A DNA stretch of 64,000 bases from Hymenobacter cavernae (GTDB lineage: Bacteria > Bacteroidota > Bacteroidia > Cytophagales > Hymenobacteraceae): contig NZ_BMHT01000004.1 in NCBI RefSeq assembly GCF_014641455.1, positions 301,422 to 365,421 on the forward strand, read 5' to 3'. The notes under the pieces are model-generated. The model was not told the DNA's origin and did no database searches. It saw only the letters and a list, made by a program, of their open reading frames with translations. This document shows, piece after piece, positions 52,517-61,551 of the stretch. How positions within the stretch are numbered: position 1 is the stretch's first letter; every line of letters begins with the position of its first letter. The translations under genes were made by a program, and so were the position numbers.

Positions 52517-55500
52517 CTAAATGCCCACCGTCAGGTTGATGCCCATGGTGCGGGTCGAGGGGAACTGACCTAGCTCGAAGCCCATATCAATGGTGCCGTC
52601 GTTGAGGGTGCCAAACTCGGGGTCGAAGGCAGGCCACTTCGTGAAAATGAATAGGTCGCGGCCGTAGATGCCCAGCGACGCCCTCGTCAGCTTGAGCTTT
52701 TGCAGCACACCAGCGGGCAGGTTGTAGTCGAGCCGCACTTCGCGCAGCTTGATGAAGTCGGTGCGGAACAGGTTGGCTTCCACATTGTCGCGGCCGTAGT
52801 GAGCGGTGTAGTAGGTCGGAATGTTCTCGGCTATCACGTCGTTGGGCCGGAACGAGCCATCCTCATTGCGGATGACGCCGTTGCCGATAATGCCGTTGTA
52901 GCGGCCCGGCAGCGTGTTCTTGGTCTTGCCCTGTTCAGCCAGAACGGAGTGCGTCATGGAATAAGCTTTGGCCCCGAACTGCGTGTCGAACAGCACATTC
53001 AGGTGTAATTGCTTGTAGCTAACCTCGGTGCCAGCGCTGGCTTTGCCTTTTGGCAAGGCATTACCTAGGTATTTGCTTGCGTCCGTCAGCAGTGGGTAGC
53101 CGTTCTCGTAGATGATCTGCCCATCGGGGGCGCGCTGGTAGCCGCGGCCGTAAATGGCGCCCATCGAGCCGCCGGGCCGGGCCTCTACCGTGCCCCGGCC
53201 GCCGGGGCCGCGCTGAAGCTGGTAGGTAAATACGCTGTCGGCTAGCTCTACCACCATGTTGCGGTTAGCGGTGTAGGTGCCGTACACTTTCCAGCTGAAG
53301 CTCGACGGCTGCGTAATCAGCATGGCATTGGCTTGCACCTCCAAGCCTTGGTTGCGCACCAGGCCGGCGTTGAGCGTGGCGTAGTCGTAGCCCGACGAAC
53401 GGTCGAGGGGCACGTTCAGGATCTGGTCGAAGGTGTTGTTGCGGTACACGGCCACATCCACGCCGATGCGGTTGTTGAGGAAGCGCAGATCGGCACCTAG
53501 CTCCACGCTGCGCGTGGTGCGGGGCACGAGGTCGGGGTTGGCAATATTGGCCGGATTGCTCAGGCCGGAGGCAAAGCCCGTGGCGGGCGCATAGGTGTAC
53601 GACGTGAGGTAAGGCGTAGTGCCGCCGCTACCCACCTGAGCCCAAGACCCACGCAGCTTCGCAAACGAAACAACTTCCGGCAGCGGCAGAATTTGCGACA
53701 AGATGGTGCTCAAGCTAGCCGACGTATAGAGCGGAATAGGCGTGATGCCGTTGGGGCCGGCCAGAGTGCTCGACCAGTCTTTGCGGGCCGTCAGGTCTAG
53801 GTAGAGGAACTTGTTATAACCTAGGGTGGCTAGGCTGTACAAGCTATTCACCGCAAATTCAGCCCGGTAAGGCAGGGCCAAGGGCAGGTCGCGGCTGTTG
53901 GCGAAGGTGAAAATGCCAGGGTATAGTAGGCGCTCGGCGCGCAACTCGTCGCGGTTGTAGCGGTTGTGCAGGCGGCTACCACCACCCGAAATCGTGGTTT
54001 CGAGGCGTCCGAACGTGTGGGCATATTGCAGCAGGAAGTCGCTGTTGATTTCCTGGGAGAAGATGTTCTGCGTCCGGTACATGCCCTCCTTGTACTTCTC
54101 CGTATCCTTGGGCCGCTGCTGCGAGCGGGCTTCGTAGGAGTAGTCGATGGCCGAGCGCAGCATCAGGTTCCAATCTTTGGAGAACTTGTAGTTGGCCTGC
54201 ACGTTGCCGGTGATGGAGTTGCGGTTCGATTTGTTCAGCATCTCGTGGGTAATCAGGTACGGATTGTCCACGAGGCTGCTGAAGGGGTAGCGCTGCGTAA
54301 TGCCTTCGGCACCCGGCACCCAGTAGTTCTTCAGCCAGTCTAGGTTGCCGTTGGGTACCTGCAAAATCGACCAGTAGATGATCGTCTGGTTGTTGTAACC
54401 GGTCGAGGGCAGGTTGTCGCTGTAGCGGTTCGTGTAGTTGACCTTGGTCGAAACTTGCAGCTTGTCCGTAATTTTCTGGTTCACCGACAAGGCTACCGTG
54501 TTGCGGGTGTAGCCCGTGTTCGGAATAATCCAGGTATTCTGGAGGTTGGTGAGCGACAGGCGCACGGCCGTGCGGTCGGTGCCACCATCTAAGGAGATGG
54601 TGTTGGTGAAGGTTTTACCCGTCTCAAAGAAGTCCTTCCGGTTGTTTTTGTACGGAACCCAGGGCGTGCGTTCCGTAGCGCCGGTGTGAGTGGCAGGGTC
54701 ATACTGGAAGAAAGACTGCCCGTCGAACTTCGGCCCCCAAGCCGAGCTGGTGCTGCGGGTGCTAGGTCCGTCGGCGGTAGCGCCGAACGAGTAATAGTTC
54801 TGGCTTGCATCGCCTTGGCCATACTCATACTGATAGTCGGGCCAGCGCGAAATCGTTTCGATAGCGGCGTTGGAGTTCAGCGTTACGCCAATGCCTTTTT
54901 TCCGGGCGTGGCCGGATTTGGTCGTGATGATAACGGCCCCATTGCCGCCGCGTGCACCGTAGAGCGCCGTCGCAGCCGGCCCTTTCAGCACCGACACCGA
55001 TTCAATGTCTTCCGGGTTGATGTCGTTCAGGCTGGTGCCGAAGTCGACCGGCGAATCGGTTTGCAGGTAAGCCGAGCTGCCGGTACCCGACTGTCGGTTG
55101 CTGCCGCCCAACACCACGCCATCTACCACGATTAGGGCGTCGTTGTCGCCGGCCAGCGAGCTTTCGCCCCGCAGAATGATCCGGTTGGAGGCAGCCGGTC
55201 CGCCACCCGACCGTACCAGGTTGAGACCTGCTACTTTGCCAGCCAGCGCGTCGGTCCAGTTATTGGATTTGGCCTGCGTGAGGGCCGAGCTATCGAGCTT
55301 CGCCACCGAATAACCCAAGGCCTGTTCTTCCCGCTTGATACCTAACGCCGTGACAACGACCTCGTTGAGGCTAGTTGCATCTTCCCGCATCACGACGTCA
55401 TAGGCTGTTTTGTTGCCCACCGTTACCTGTTGCGCTTCGAAGCCGATGAACGAGAAAACCAGCACGTTGCCCGGCTCTACCGAAAGCTGGTAGGCGCCAT

Positions 55501-56002
55501 CAACACCTGTTGAAGTGCCGATGGTGCTGTCTTTCACCCGGATGGTAACACCCGGGAGCGGTTGCCCTTTTGCATCGGCGACCCTGCCTTTCACCACGAT
55601 GGGGTTGGCCGCGGTAGTGTTTTTCTGCGCCGCGCCTTCCACAGCCTTCACCACGATGCGCTTGTTTTGGGGCGTAAACTGCACACCGGCTTGCTTAGCA
55701 ATGAGTTGCAGCACCGCATCTAGGTTGCTGTGCGGGGCTTCCACGCTAATCTTGCGGCTCAGCAGGTTTGTTTGGTCCACGTACAGGAAGCGGTAGCCGG
55801 TTTGCTGCTCAATGCTCGCAAATATCTCGGCCAGTGGCTGTTGCTTCACCGTGAGGGCGCACGGCACAGAACCTAGGCCCTGCACCAATACCAGTTTGGT
55901 AGCGGCGGCGAGGGTGGGGGCCGCGTTCGAAACGGTCAGGCTTAGGCCGCACAGCGCACCCAGCCAGTTGCCCCGCATGATAGGGTACCTCGTTTTTTTC
56001 AT
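52517..56002 (-). CDS. SusC/RagA TonB-dependent importer with STN domain (second locus)
   Basis: 1161 residues. Signal peptide (ending about residue 34), STN domain (about 48-115, LAEIFASIEQQTGYRFLYVD), carboxypeptidase-regulatory-like domain (about 138-215, VVKGRVADAKGQPLPGVTI), TonB box/plug (LNEVVVTALGIKREEQ to NGAVIITTKSG) and a barrel ending MGINLTVGI. The STN domain with the upstream FecR and sigma genes indicates inducible trans-envelope regulation. Substrate is unknown; downstream genes suggest a phosphoester. Confidence 0.96.
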   Translation of the reverse strand: MKKTRYPIMRGNWLGALCGLSLTVSNAAPTLAAATKLVLVQGLGSVPCALTVKQQPLAEIFASIEQQTGYRFLYVDQTNLLSRKISVEAPHSNLDAVLQLIAKQAGVQFTPQNKRIVVKAVEGAAQKNTTAANPIVVKGRVADAKGQPLPGVTIRVKDSTIGTSTGVDGAYQLSVEPGNVLVFSFIGFEAQQVTVGNKTAYDVVMREDATSLNEVVVTALGIKREEQALGYSVAKLDSSALTQAKSNNWTDALAGKVAGLNLVRSGGGPAASNRIILRGESSLAGDNDALIVVDGVVLGGSNRQSGTGSSAYLQTDSPVDFGTSLNDINPEDIESVSVLKGPAATALYGARGGNGAVIITTKSGHARKKGIGVTLNSNAAIETISRWPDYQYEYGQGDASQNYYSFGATADGPSTRSTSSAWGPKFDGQSFFQYDPATHTGATERTPWVPYKNNRKDFFETGKTFTNTISLDGGTDRTAVRLSLTNLQNTWIIPNTGYTRNTVALSVNQKITDKLQVSTKVNYTNRYSDNLPSTGYNNQTIIYWSILQVPNGNLDWLKNYWVPGAEGITQRYPFSSLVDNPYLITHEMLNKSNRNSITGNVQANYKFSKDWNLMLRSAIDYSYEARSQQRPKDTEKYKEGMYRTQNIFSQEINSDFLLQYAHTFGRLETTISGGGSRLHNRYNRDELRAERLLYPGIFTFANSRDLPLALPYRAEFAVNSLYSLATLGYNKFLYLDLTARKDWSSTLAGPNGITPIPLYTSASLSTILSQILPLPEVVSFAKLRGSWAQVGSGGTTPYLTSYTYAPATGFASGLSNPANIANPDLVPRTTRSVELGADLRFLNNRIGVDVAVYRNNTFDQILNVPLDRSSGYDYATLNAGLVRNQGLEVQANAMLITQPSSFSWKVYGTYTANRNMVVELADSVFTYQLQRGPGGRGTVEARPGGSMGAIYGRGYQRAPDGQIIYENGYPLLTDASKYLGNALPKGKASAGTEVSYKQLHLNVLFDTQFGAKAYSMTHSVLAEQGKTKNTLPGRYNGIIGNGVIRNEDGSFRPNDVIAENIPTYYTAHYGRDNVEANLFRTDFIKLREVRLDYNLPAGVLQKLKLTRASLGIYGRDLFIFTKWPAFDPEFGTLNDGTIDMGFELGQFPSTRTMGINLTVGI

Positions 56003-56057
56003 AGATTTGGGCGTGAGCGTTTTTTAGATGACACAAGATGTAAGGACCTCCAACCGA

Positions 56058-56120
56058 CCGGCAGGTGCGAACTGCCGGCCTTTTTACTGGGAGGCGGCGT
56101 GTTTCCGCACGCTGCCTCCC
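56058..56120. promoter_or_regulatory. Two hairpins between fecR and susC (second locus)
   Basis: CCGGCAG (56058-56064) pairs with CTGCCGG (56072-56078), followed by CCTTTTTAC on the plus strand. A second hairpin, GGGAGGCGGCGTG with CACGCTGCCTCCC, covers 56089-56120 with one mismatch. They would fold in the minus-strand transcript and could reduce read-through from fecR into susC. The plus-strand T tract also suits an antisense transcript end. Confidence 0.5.
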
Positions 56121-56133
56121 TGACGGAAAAGCA

Positions 56134-57135
56134 CTATTTCAATGGCGCTTGCGGCGCCTGTTGGCTCAGGTAAATCACACGTCCTTCGCGGCGGCATGTC
56201 AGGGAGCCGGCGAGCTGCAAGGCATCGAGCACGGCGGGCAGGGGTTCGTTGTCGAAGGAAGCCCAGAGCCGTACTTCCGCCGTGGCCGAATCAGCAAACA
56301 CCAGCTTCACGTCGTAGAGGCGCTCGATCTGGTTGGCCGCTTCGGCTAGCTTCTCGTTCTTGAAAATCAGCTTGTTGTGGCGCCAGCCCGTCACTTGCTC
56401 CGCATCGAACGCCTGCCGGTAGATGCGGCCGGTAATTTGGTCGGCACGGAGCTGCTGACCAGGCGTGAGCAGGTAGCTATTCTGGTGGTCGAGCACCTGC
56501 ACCTTGCCTTCCACCAGCGACACGGCCGTGTGCTGCCCCCGACCAAAAGCGCTGACGTTGAACCTGGTACCAAGCACCTGCGTGGTCAGGGTGCCGCTGT
56601 GCACCCGGAAAGGACGATGCGCGTCTTTACTTACTTCAAAAAAGGCTTCACCCTCTAGGTACACGTCGCGGTAAGTGCCGCCGAAAGCAACCGGGTACCG
56701 CAAGCGGCTTTGCGGGGCTAGGGTCACGCGGGAGCCATCGGCCAAGCGAATGGTCTGCTTTTGCCCGGCCTGGGTCTGGCTCAGCTGGTAAGCGGGAGAG
56801 CTAGGTTGGGCGACGAAGTACCACAGGCCACTCACAGCCGCTAACACGACGAGTACCAAGGCCGCGAGTTGATACCTAGGTCGCCGTGGCAAGTGAGCTG
56901 GCGTAGGCTCGGCGGCGGGTAGCCCTAACCTAGCTTTCACGTGGCGCAGGGCCGCGGCTGTTTCGGCGTTTGCTGCTGGCGCTTTGCTGCTTTGCCACAC
57001 GGTTTTCAGCTGCTCAAACGTCCGCTCGTTTTCCGGCGACTGGGCCACCCACGTGGCGAGCCATTCGTTCTCCGTCGAGGAGGTCCGGCGGGCTAGGTAG
57101 CGGGTGATGAGTAAGTAAAGTTCTTCCTGTTCCAA
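56134..57135 (-). CDS. FecR-family anti-sigma factor (second locus)
   Basis: 333 residues: cytoplasmic sigma-binding part (1-85), one membrane helix (LAALVLVVLAAVSGLWYFV, about 90-108), periplasmic FecR domain (IRLADGSRVTLAPQSRLRYP; GEAFFEVSKDAHRPFRVHSG) and a C-terminal DUF4974-type region (KLAEAANQIERLYDVKLVF). The frame opens with TTG at 57135 just after an in-frame stop; no ATG lies in the first 100 codons, so TTG is the probable start. Confidence 0.92.
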   Translation of the reverse strand: MEQEELYLLITRYLARRTSSTENEWLATWVAQSPENERTFEQLKTVWQSSKAPAANAETAAALRHVKARLGLPAAEPTPAHLPRRPRYQLAALVLVVLAAVSGLWYFVAQPSSPAYQLSQTQAGQKQTIRLADGSRVTLAPQSRLRYPVAFGGTYRDVYLEGEAFFEVSKDAHRPFRVHSGTLTTQVLGTRFNVSAFGRGQHTAVSLVEGKVQVLDHQNSYLLTPGQQLRADQITGRIYRQAFDAEQVTGWRHNKLIFKNEKLAEAANQIERLYDVKLVFADSATAEVRLWASFDNEPLPAVLDALQLAGSLTCRREGRVIYLSQQAPQAPLK

Positions 57136-57266
57136 GCGGTGAGGCGCGGGCTAGTTAGCCGCCATAGACCTCAAAGACGCCCAAACCCGCTGAACTCGTG
57201 ACAAGGAAAATCAGACTTAACAGAAGGGTAACAGCCTTAACAGTAAGGTAATATGAATGGACATAG

Positions 57267-57369
57267 AACGTCATGCTGAGCTTGTCGAAGCATCTCGCGT
57301 GCAATGGTAATCCTCAATAATTGGGTTACTACTGCACGCGAGATGCTTCGACAAGCTCAGCATGACGTT
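57267..57369. repeat. Palindromic intergenic repeat, GTCAT family, copy 3
   Basis: Perfect 37-bp arms (57267-57303 and 57333-57369) around 29 nt, with a further short inner pairing GGTAA/TTAC. The outer 30 bases are nearly those of the terminal repeats of the gene cassette at 36958-37389, while the inner GCGTGCA is that of copies 1 and 2. So it links the two groups. Lies between the sigma and FecR genes. Confidence 0.95.
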
Positions 57370-57403
57370 CTCCTTAGTTTCTAGAAAACACTATAGCTAG
57401 CTC

Positions 57404-57973
57404 CTACAAAGCACCCGATACGTGCAGCGCAGATTTTAGAAAACGCAACGCTCTGAACATGTGCGTTTTCACGGAGTTGATGGAGATGACCAGCAGGGAG
57501 GCAATTTCCTCGTAGGTGAGGTTGCCGTCGCGGTGCAGCTGAAATACGGTGCGCGTGCGCTCTGGTAGCCTATCAATAAGCTGGAGCAGATGTTGGTCTA
57601 GCTCCTGGAAGGCTAGGAGCTGGTCGGGCTCCAGGTAGGAGGCTGCGGGTTGAAAATTGAGAAGCTCGTCTTCGGGCTCTAAGGGCGTGCGGCGTTGCTG
57701 ACGTAACTTATCGTAGGCGCGGTGCTTTATGGCGGCGTAGAGGTAGCCCGCCACCGAGCCCTGCACCATCAGGTGAGCCCGATTGGTCCAGAGGGTGCAG
57801 AATACGTCGGCCGTCACGTCTTCGGCGGCATCGGTGGGGTAGGGCAGCAGGCTCTTAGCGTAGCGCAGCAAGCCGGCATAAAAGCGGGTGAAAAGCGCAT
57901 CGAAAGCCGACTCGTCGCCGAGCGCAAGGGCTTTCAAATAGTGTTGATCTGAGGAGCTGGTCGCGAACGTCAT
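57404..57973 (-). CDS. ECF RNA polymerase sigma factor (second locus)
   Basis: 189 residues from the ATG at 57973 (MTFATSSSDQHYLKAL); a TTG four codons earlier is in frame but less likely. Region 2 is AFDALFTRFYAGLLRYAKSL with DAAEDVTADVFCTLW. Region 4 is LPERTRTVFQLHRDGNLTYE with helix-turn-helix IASLLVISINSVKTHM. It should drive the second SusCD locus under FecR control. Its upstream region is next to the amidohydrolase end. Confidence 0.93.
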   Translation of the reverse strand: MTFATSSSDQHYLKALALGDESAFDALFTRFYAGLLRYAKSLLPYPTDAAEDVTADVFCTLWTNRAHLMVQGSVAGYLYAAIKHRAYDKLRQQRRTPLEPEDELLNFQPAASYLEPDQLLAFQELDQHLLQLIDRLPERTRTVFQLHRDGNLTYEEIASLLVISINSVKTHMFRALRFLKSALHVSGAL

Positions 57974-58081
57974 ATCAGTTGACAAAGCTACCAGCTACCG
58001 GTGTAAGGCTAGGTTATCCTTTTATTATGATTGAATAGAAGAATAAGAGGGCTGGCTGCTGACATTGCACCGGTAGGCTTA

Positions 58082-59518
58082 CTAGTTCAAGCCTACCTTC
58101 CCCTTCATCGACTCAAACAGCTTCGCCGAGTCGAAGCCCACGCCGTTCTTGAAAACCGTCTCCATCTGGCGCACTTGCTGAATATCCTTCTCCGGGTCGC
58201 CGTTGATTAGGATGAGGTCGGCTTGCTTGCCGGCCTCAATCGTGCCGATTTCCTTTTCCCGACCTAGGTAAATGGCGCCGTTCAGCGTACTGATCTTGAT
58301 AGCTTCGACCGGCGTGAAGCCGGCTTCCACGAGTAGCTCGATCTGCCGCCGGTTGGCGTAGCCGGCAATGGTGCGGCCCGCACCGGTGGGGTCGGTGCCG
58401 GCTACTAGCAGGCCACCTGCTTGGTAGAACTGCTTTTCCCAAGCCATTTCTTTCTTGAACAAGCGTGTGCTAGCCGTGTCCTTCTGCTGATTTTGCTGCC
58501 AAGTGGCTTTTTCGCGCTCTTGTAGCTGCGGCACCAACGCCTCCAGGCCGCCACCTAGCACCACTTCCCGGCCCGTGTAGGGTTCGAACACCGGTAAGGT
58601 AGAGGTGAGGGCCACCTTCTTGCTGACCAAGTAGTTGATCAGGTTTTTCATTTCCGGGCTGTTCACCGGCAGCTTCAGCAGCGCCGTCCGCCCGTTGGGG
58701 TAGTCGCACACGTCGACGGACTTACCTTGCTCGAAATCGGAGCTAGCCATGAAGCCGTGCTCCAGGTTGTCGATGCCGATTTCGGCGGCTTCGCGGTAGG
58801 TGATGGAACAGAGATGGCCGGTCACTTTCAGGTAGCGGGCGTGAGCCTCGCGCACCACGGCACCTAGGTCGGCGCGGGTGGCGTGCATGTACATCTTGAA
58901 CGACGTACAGCCTTTGTTCGCCCAAAAGATGGTTGAAGCGGCGGCATCCTCGGGACCTTTAATCGTGTTCAGGGCCGGAATATCCATGCCGGGTTCTTCC
59001 ATGTAAGGCGCCGTCACGTCCATATTGGGCCCGATAAGCTTGCCTTCCCCGATCATGCGCTTGATAGCTAGGTCCGTCTGCGGCTCGATGCTGCCGGCCG
59101 TGCGGATGGTGGTGGCGCCGCCGGCCAGGTACAGGCGCGGGAAGGAGTAAGGCATCTGGGCAATATTGAAGTAGCCGCCCACCGGCATCGTATAATAGAG
59201 GTGTTCGTGCAGCATAACCAGGCCCGGAATCAGCGTTTTGCCCGCGCAGTTAATCACCTTGACGTCGGCCGGCACCTTCACTTTTTTCGTGGGGCCGACC
59301 TGCACGATGTGACCTTTTTGCAGGAGCACGGTTTGATGAAGCTGCGCCGGTTTGCCGGTGCCGTCTATCACTTTAGCGTCAATAAGGGCCACGGAAGGCG
59401 CATTGACGCTGATAAACTCCTGCACCTGCGGGGTGAACTGTTGCGCCTGGCCTGGCAAAGACGTACCGAGGCAGAGTGAAACACCCAAGAGCAAGCGGCG
59501 CCGAATAGAAAACTGCAT
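58082..59518 (-). CDS. Secreted amidohydrolase
   Basis: 478 residues from the ATG at 59518 (MQFSIRRRLLLGVSLCLG), signal peptide ending GQAQ; a 69-codon upstream extension lacks signal or similarity and is left out. The amidohydrolase barrel is recognisable: IDGTGKPAQLHQTVLL, metal site LIPGLVMLHEHLYYT (HEHL in place of the common HxH with one residue between), VTGHLCSITYREA, NLEHGF, and the catalytic Asp in VAGTDPTGAG. The C-terminal GTIEAGKQADLILINGDP closes the fold. Similar exported enzymes act on amides, dipeptides or lactones; the substrate here is unknown. Confidence 0.88.
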   Translation of the reverse strand: MQFSIRRRLLLGVSLCLGTSLPGQAQQFTPQVQEFISVNAPSVALIDAKVIDGTGKPAQLHQTVLLQKGHIVQVGPTKKVKVPADVKVINCAGKTLIPGLVMLHEHLYYTMPVGGYFNIAQMPYSFPRLYLAGGATTIRTAGSIEPQTDLAIKRMIGEGKLIGPNMDVTAPYMEEPGMDIPALNTIKGPEDAAASTIFWANKGCTSFKMYMHATRADLGAVVREAHARYLKVTGHLCSITYREAAEIGIDNLEHGFMASSDFEQGKSVDVCDYPNGRTALLKLPVNSPEMKNLINYLVSKKVALTSTLPVFEPYTGREVVLGGGLEALVPQLQEREKATWQQNQQKDTASTRLFKKEMAWEKQFYQAGGLLVAGTDPTGAGRTIAGYANRRQIELLVEAGFTPVEAIKISTLNGAIYLGREKEIGTIEAGKQADLILINGDPEKDIQQVRQMETVFKNGVGFDSAKLFESMKGKVGLN

Positions 59519-59850
59519 ACGCGGAGAAAGTGAAGTCGATGAGAGGAGCAGTAGTATACAACATCTTCTCCTGATCTGAACGGCACAGCGGTACCTAGGT
59601 CGGGCAGCCGCTTCTAAAGGGCGGTCACGCAGCCGGTGCCCCCATCTGAAAGCAGTAGATACACCTGCAAAAGGTGGAACTGGTATACTAAACGAGTATT
59701 TTGGAAAAATGCCTATGACTTGCATAGGGTGTTTGCATAAAAATCAAGGTTTTTGTAACAAAGTACCTAAAAATAGAAGGTGTATTTTGATAAAGTGATG
59801 CATTTAGTTGTAGATTGCCATCAAATCAGCAACATGCTTGCTGGCAGATG

Positions 59851-59858
59851 TGTCTTTG
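59851..59858 (+). promoter_or_regulatory. -7-like promoter element TGTCTTTG
   Basis: One mismatch from TAnnTTTG, 24 bp before a 41-residue membrane-protein frame. Confidence 0.35.
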
Positions 59859-59881
59859 CGCTTTAGCTGCCGCGCCGGAAC

Positions 59882-60007
59882 ATGGTGGGCTTCTTTTTCT
59901 CTGTTATCTATAGCACCGATTATGCACTATTCGCAATCGGAATATTGATGTGCGGAGTACTCATAATTCGTTATTGCAGCCAAAAACATAAGCAGCCCAT
60001 CGGGTAA
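59882..60007 (+). CDS. Candidate 41-residue membrane protein
   Basis: Short frame MVGFFFSVIYSTDYALFAIG continuing ILMCGVLIIRYCSQKHKQP. One hydrophobic helix (about residues 15-34) is followed by a positive tail RYCSQKHK, as in single-pass proteins with the C-terminus inside. A near-consensus promoter element precedes it. No homologue recognised and no terminator seen. Confidence 0.4.
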   Translation: MVGFFFSVIYSTDYALFAIGILMCGVLIIRYCSQKHKQPIG

Positions 60008-60294
60008 AAAATACCCCGGGTGGTTATGACGTAACGTAGTCTTTCGAAACTTAAATGCCTTATGATATTGTGAAACAGCTTCTGTGAAAAGAGTAGCTGT
60101 TATAAAATAAAAATCAGAGGCTGAGTAGAAGAACTATTGATTTCTGTTAAAAGAAGTAAGTAGTAAAACTAAGTAGCAAGTTGAAGTAAGTTATTCTACA
60201 GAGTAGCGTGCCAAAGTGCGGTAGATTGAGGCAGAAGTGAAAATACAAGTCCCACATTACATGTCTTTTATTTTTCACCAAATACATCGCCTGC

Positions 60295-61347
60295 ATGCTT
60301 GTTCTTTCCGCTGCATTATCCTTGCTCGCATCTGTTGCAGATAGTACGCAAGAGCCTACTCGTCCGCTGCCGCTTAAATTATCCGGATCGGTGGATGCGT
60401 ATTACCGCTACAATTTTCAAAACCCCAGAGAGGCGCCGTATAATAATTATACGAGCTTCACCAATACTCATAATTCCTTTGAGCTAGGTATGATTTCCGC
60501 GAAAGCAGAGCATACCATCGGGAAAGTAGGAATGGTAGCCGATCTTGGGTTTGGCCGTCGCGCGGAAGAGTTTTCGTACAACGATTCAAACACGCGCTTT
60601 GCTATTAAGCAGCTGTTTGTCACCTACTCGCCCACGGCCAAAATCAAGCTCACGGCCGGCAGCTGGGCCACGCATATTGGCTACGAATCCGTTGATCCTT
60701 ACCTGAATCGCAATTATAGCATGAGCTATATGTTCTCGTATGGGCCGTTCTTCCATACGGGCTTGAAGGCGGATTTTACGGTTAGCGACAAAACCACGCT
60801 GATGGTTGGCGTCGCAAATCCGACCGACCTGAAAAGCGCCAGCGGAATGCCGAAAATGGGCATCGCGCAATTAGCTACCGGCACCAAAGATGATAAGCTG
60901 AAAGCCTATTTTAATTACCAGGGCGGCAACCTGAATGATTCATTGCGGCTGCACCAGGCCGATGTCGTTCTGACGTTTGCGGCTTCATCTAAATTCAGTT
61001 TGTCGTACAACGGCACGGTGCAAACCCGGCAGTCGAAGAGTGAAAGCAGCTGGAGTAATGTTCATAGCTGGTGGGGCTCGGCGCTATATGCCAACTTGGA
61101 TCCGGTATCATGGTTTGGCCTGACGCTTAGGAGCGAATATATGGGCGATAAAAAAGCAGTTATTGGCTTTGATGGTGGTGTGTTTGAGACGACGCTCTCT
61201 TCCAATATCAGGGTTAATAATTTGACAATTATTCCTGAATTTCGGGTAGATAGTGGTAATCGTGACCCTAGGTTGTTTACGAATAGGGGCGGCATTGCCA
61301 AGAAAACAACAGAAAGCGTTTTGGTAGCTGCTGTATATAAATTTTGA
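60295..61347 (+). CDS. Outer-membrane beta-barrel porin (OmpL/BBP2-like)
   Basis: 350 residues; short signal-like start MLVLSAALSLLASVADS. Alternating hydrophobic strands run through the protein (SVDAYYRYNFQNP, AYFNYQGG, FSLSYNGTVQTRQS, ESVLVAAVYKF), with a C-terminal Phe as in outer-membrane barrels. The opening SGSVDAYYRYNF and GWATHIGYE-type middle (here GSWATHIGYESVDPY) resemble the putative beta-barrel porin-2 family. It precedes the ammonium transporter on the same strand by 204 bp, a context that suggests passage of ammonium or small nitrogen compounds. Confidence 0.8.
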   Translation: MLVLSAALSLLASVADSTQEPTRPLPLKLSGSVDAYYRYNFQNPREAPYNNYTSFTNTHNSFELGMISAKAEHTIGKVGMVADLGFGRRAEEFSYNDSNTRFAIKQLFVTYSPTAKIKLTAGSWATHIGYESVDPYLNRNYSMSYMFSYGPFFHTGLKADFTVSDKTTLMVGVANPTDLKSASGMPKMGIAQLATGTKDDKLKAYFNYQGGNLNDSLRLHQADVVLTFAASSKFSLSYNGTVQTRQSKSESSWSNVHSWWGSALYANLDPVSWFGLTLRSEYMGDKKAVIGFDGGVFETTLSSNIRVNNLTIIPEFRVDSGNRDPRLFTNRGGIAKKTTESVLVAAVYKF

Positions 61348-61551
61348 TGCTTACTGCTGCCATTAGTTAATTTCATCAGCCGTTAGAATAGTGGCTATAG
61401 CTGTAGCTTAAAAATAAATTAATTGCGTGCTGTTTTATTTAGCGAGTTGTGCTGAATAGAATTTGCTTTTGCATCAAAATTAATTTGAACCTAGGTAGCG
61501 CCTTTTCTCCGGTTTTCTTCATCTACATTTTCTAGTAACCAATCAGCTTTT

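Larger units (their letters stand above)
59519..60294. other. AT-rich intergenic region before the porin gene
   Basis: About 775 bp. From about 59690 on it is clearly AT-rich. It contains one plausible small membrane-protein frame (59882-60007) with a -7-like element. The remainder, 60008-60294, shows A/T runs likely to be the porin promoter region, but no exact TAnnTTTG was found. Confidence 0.5.
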
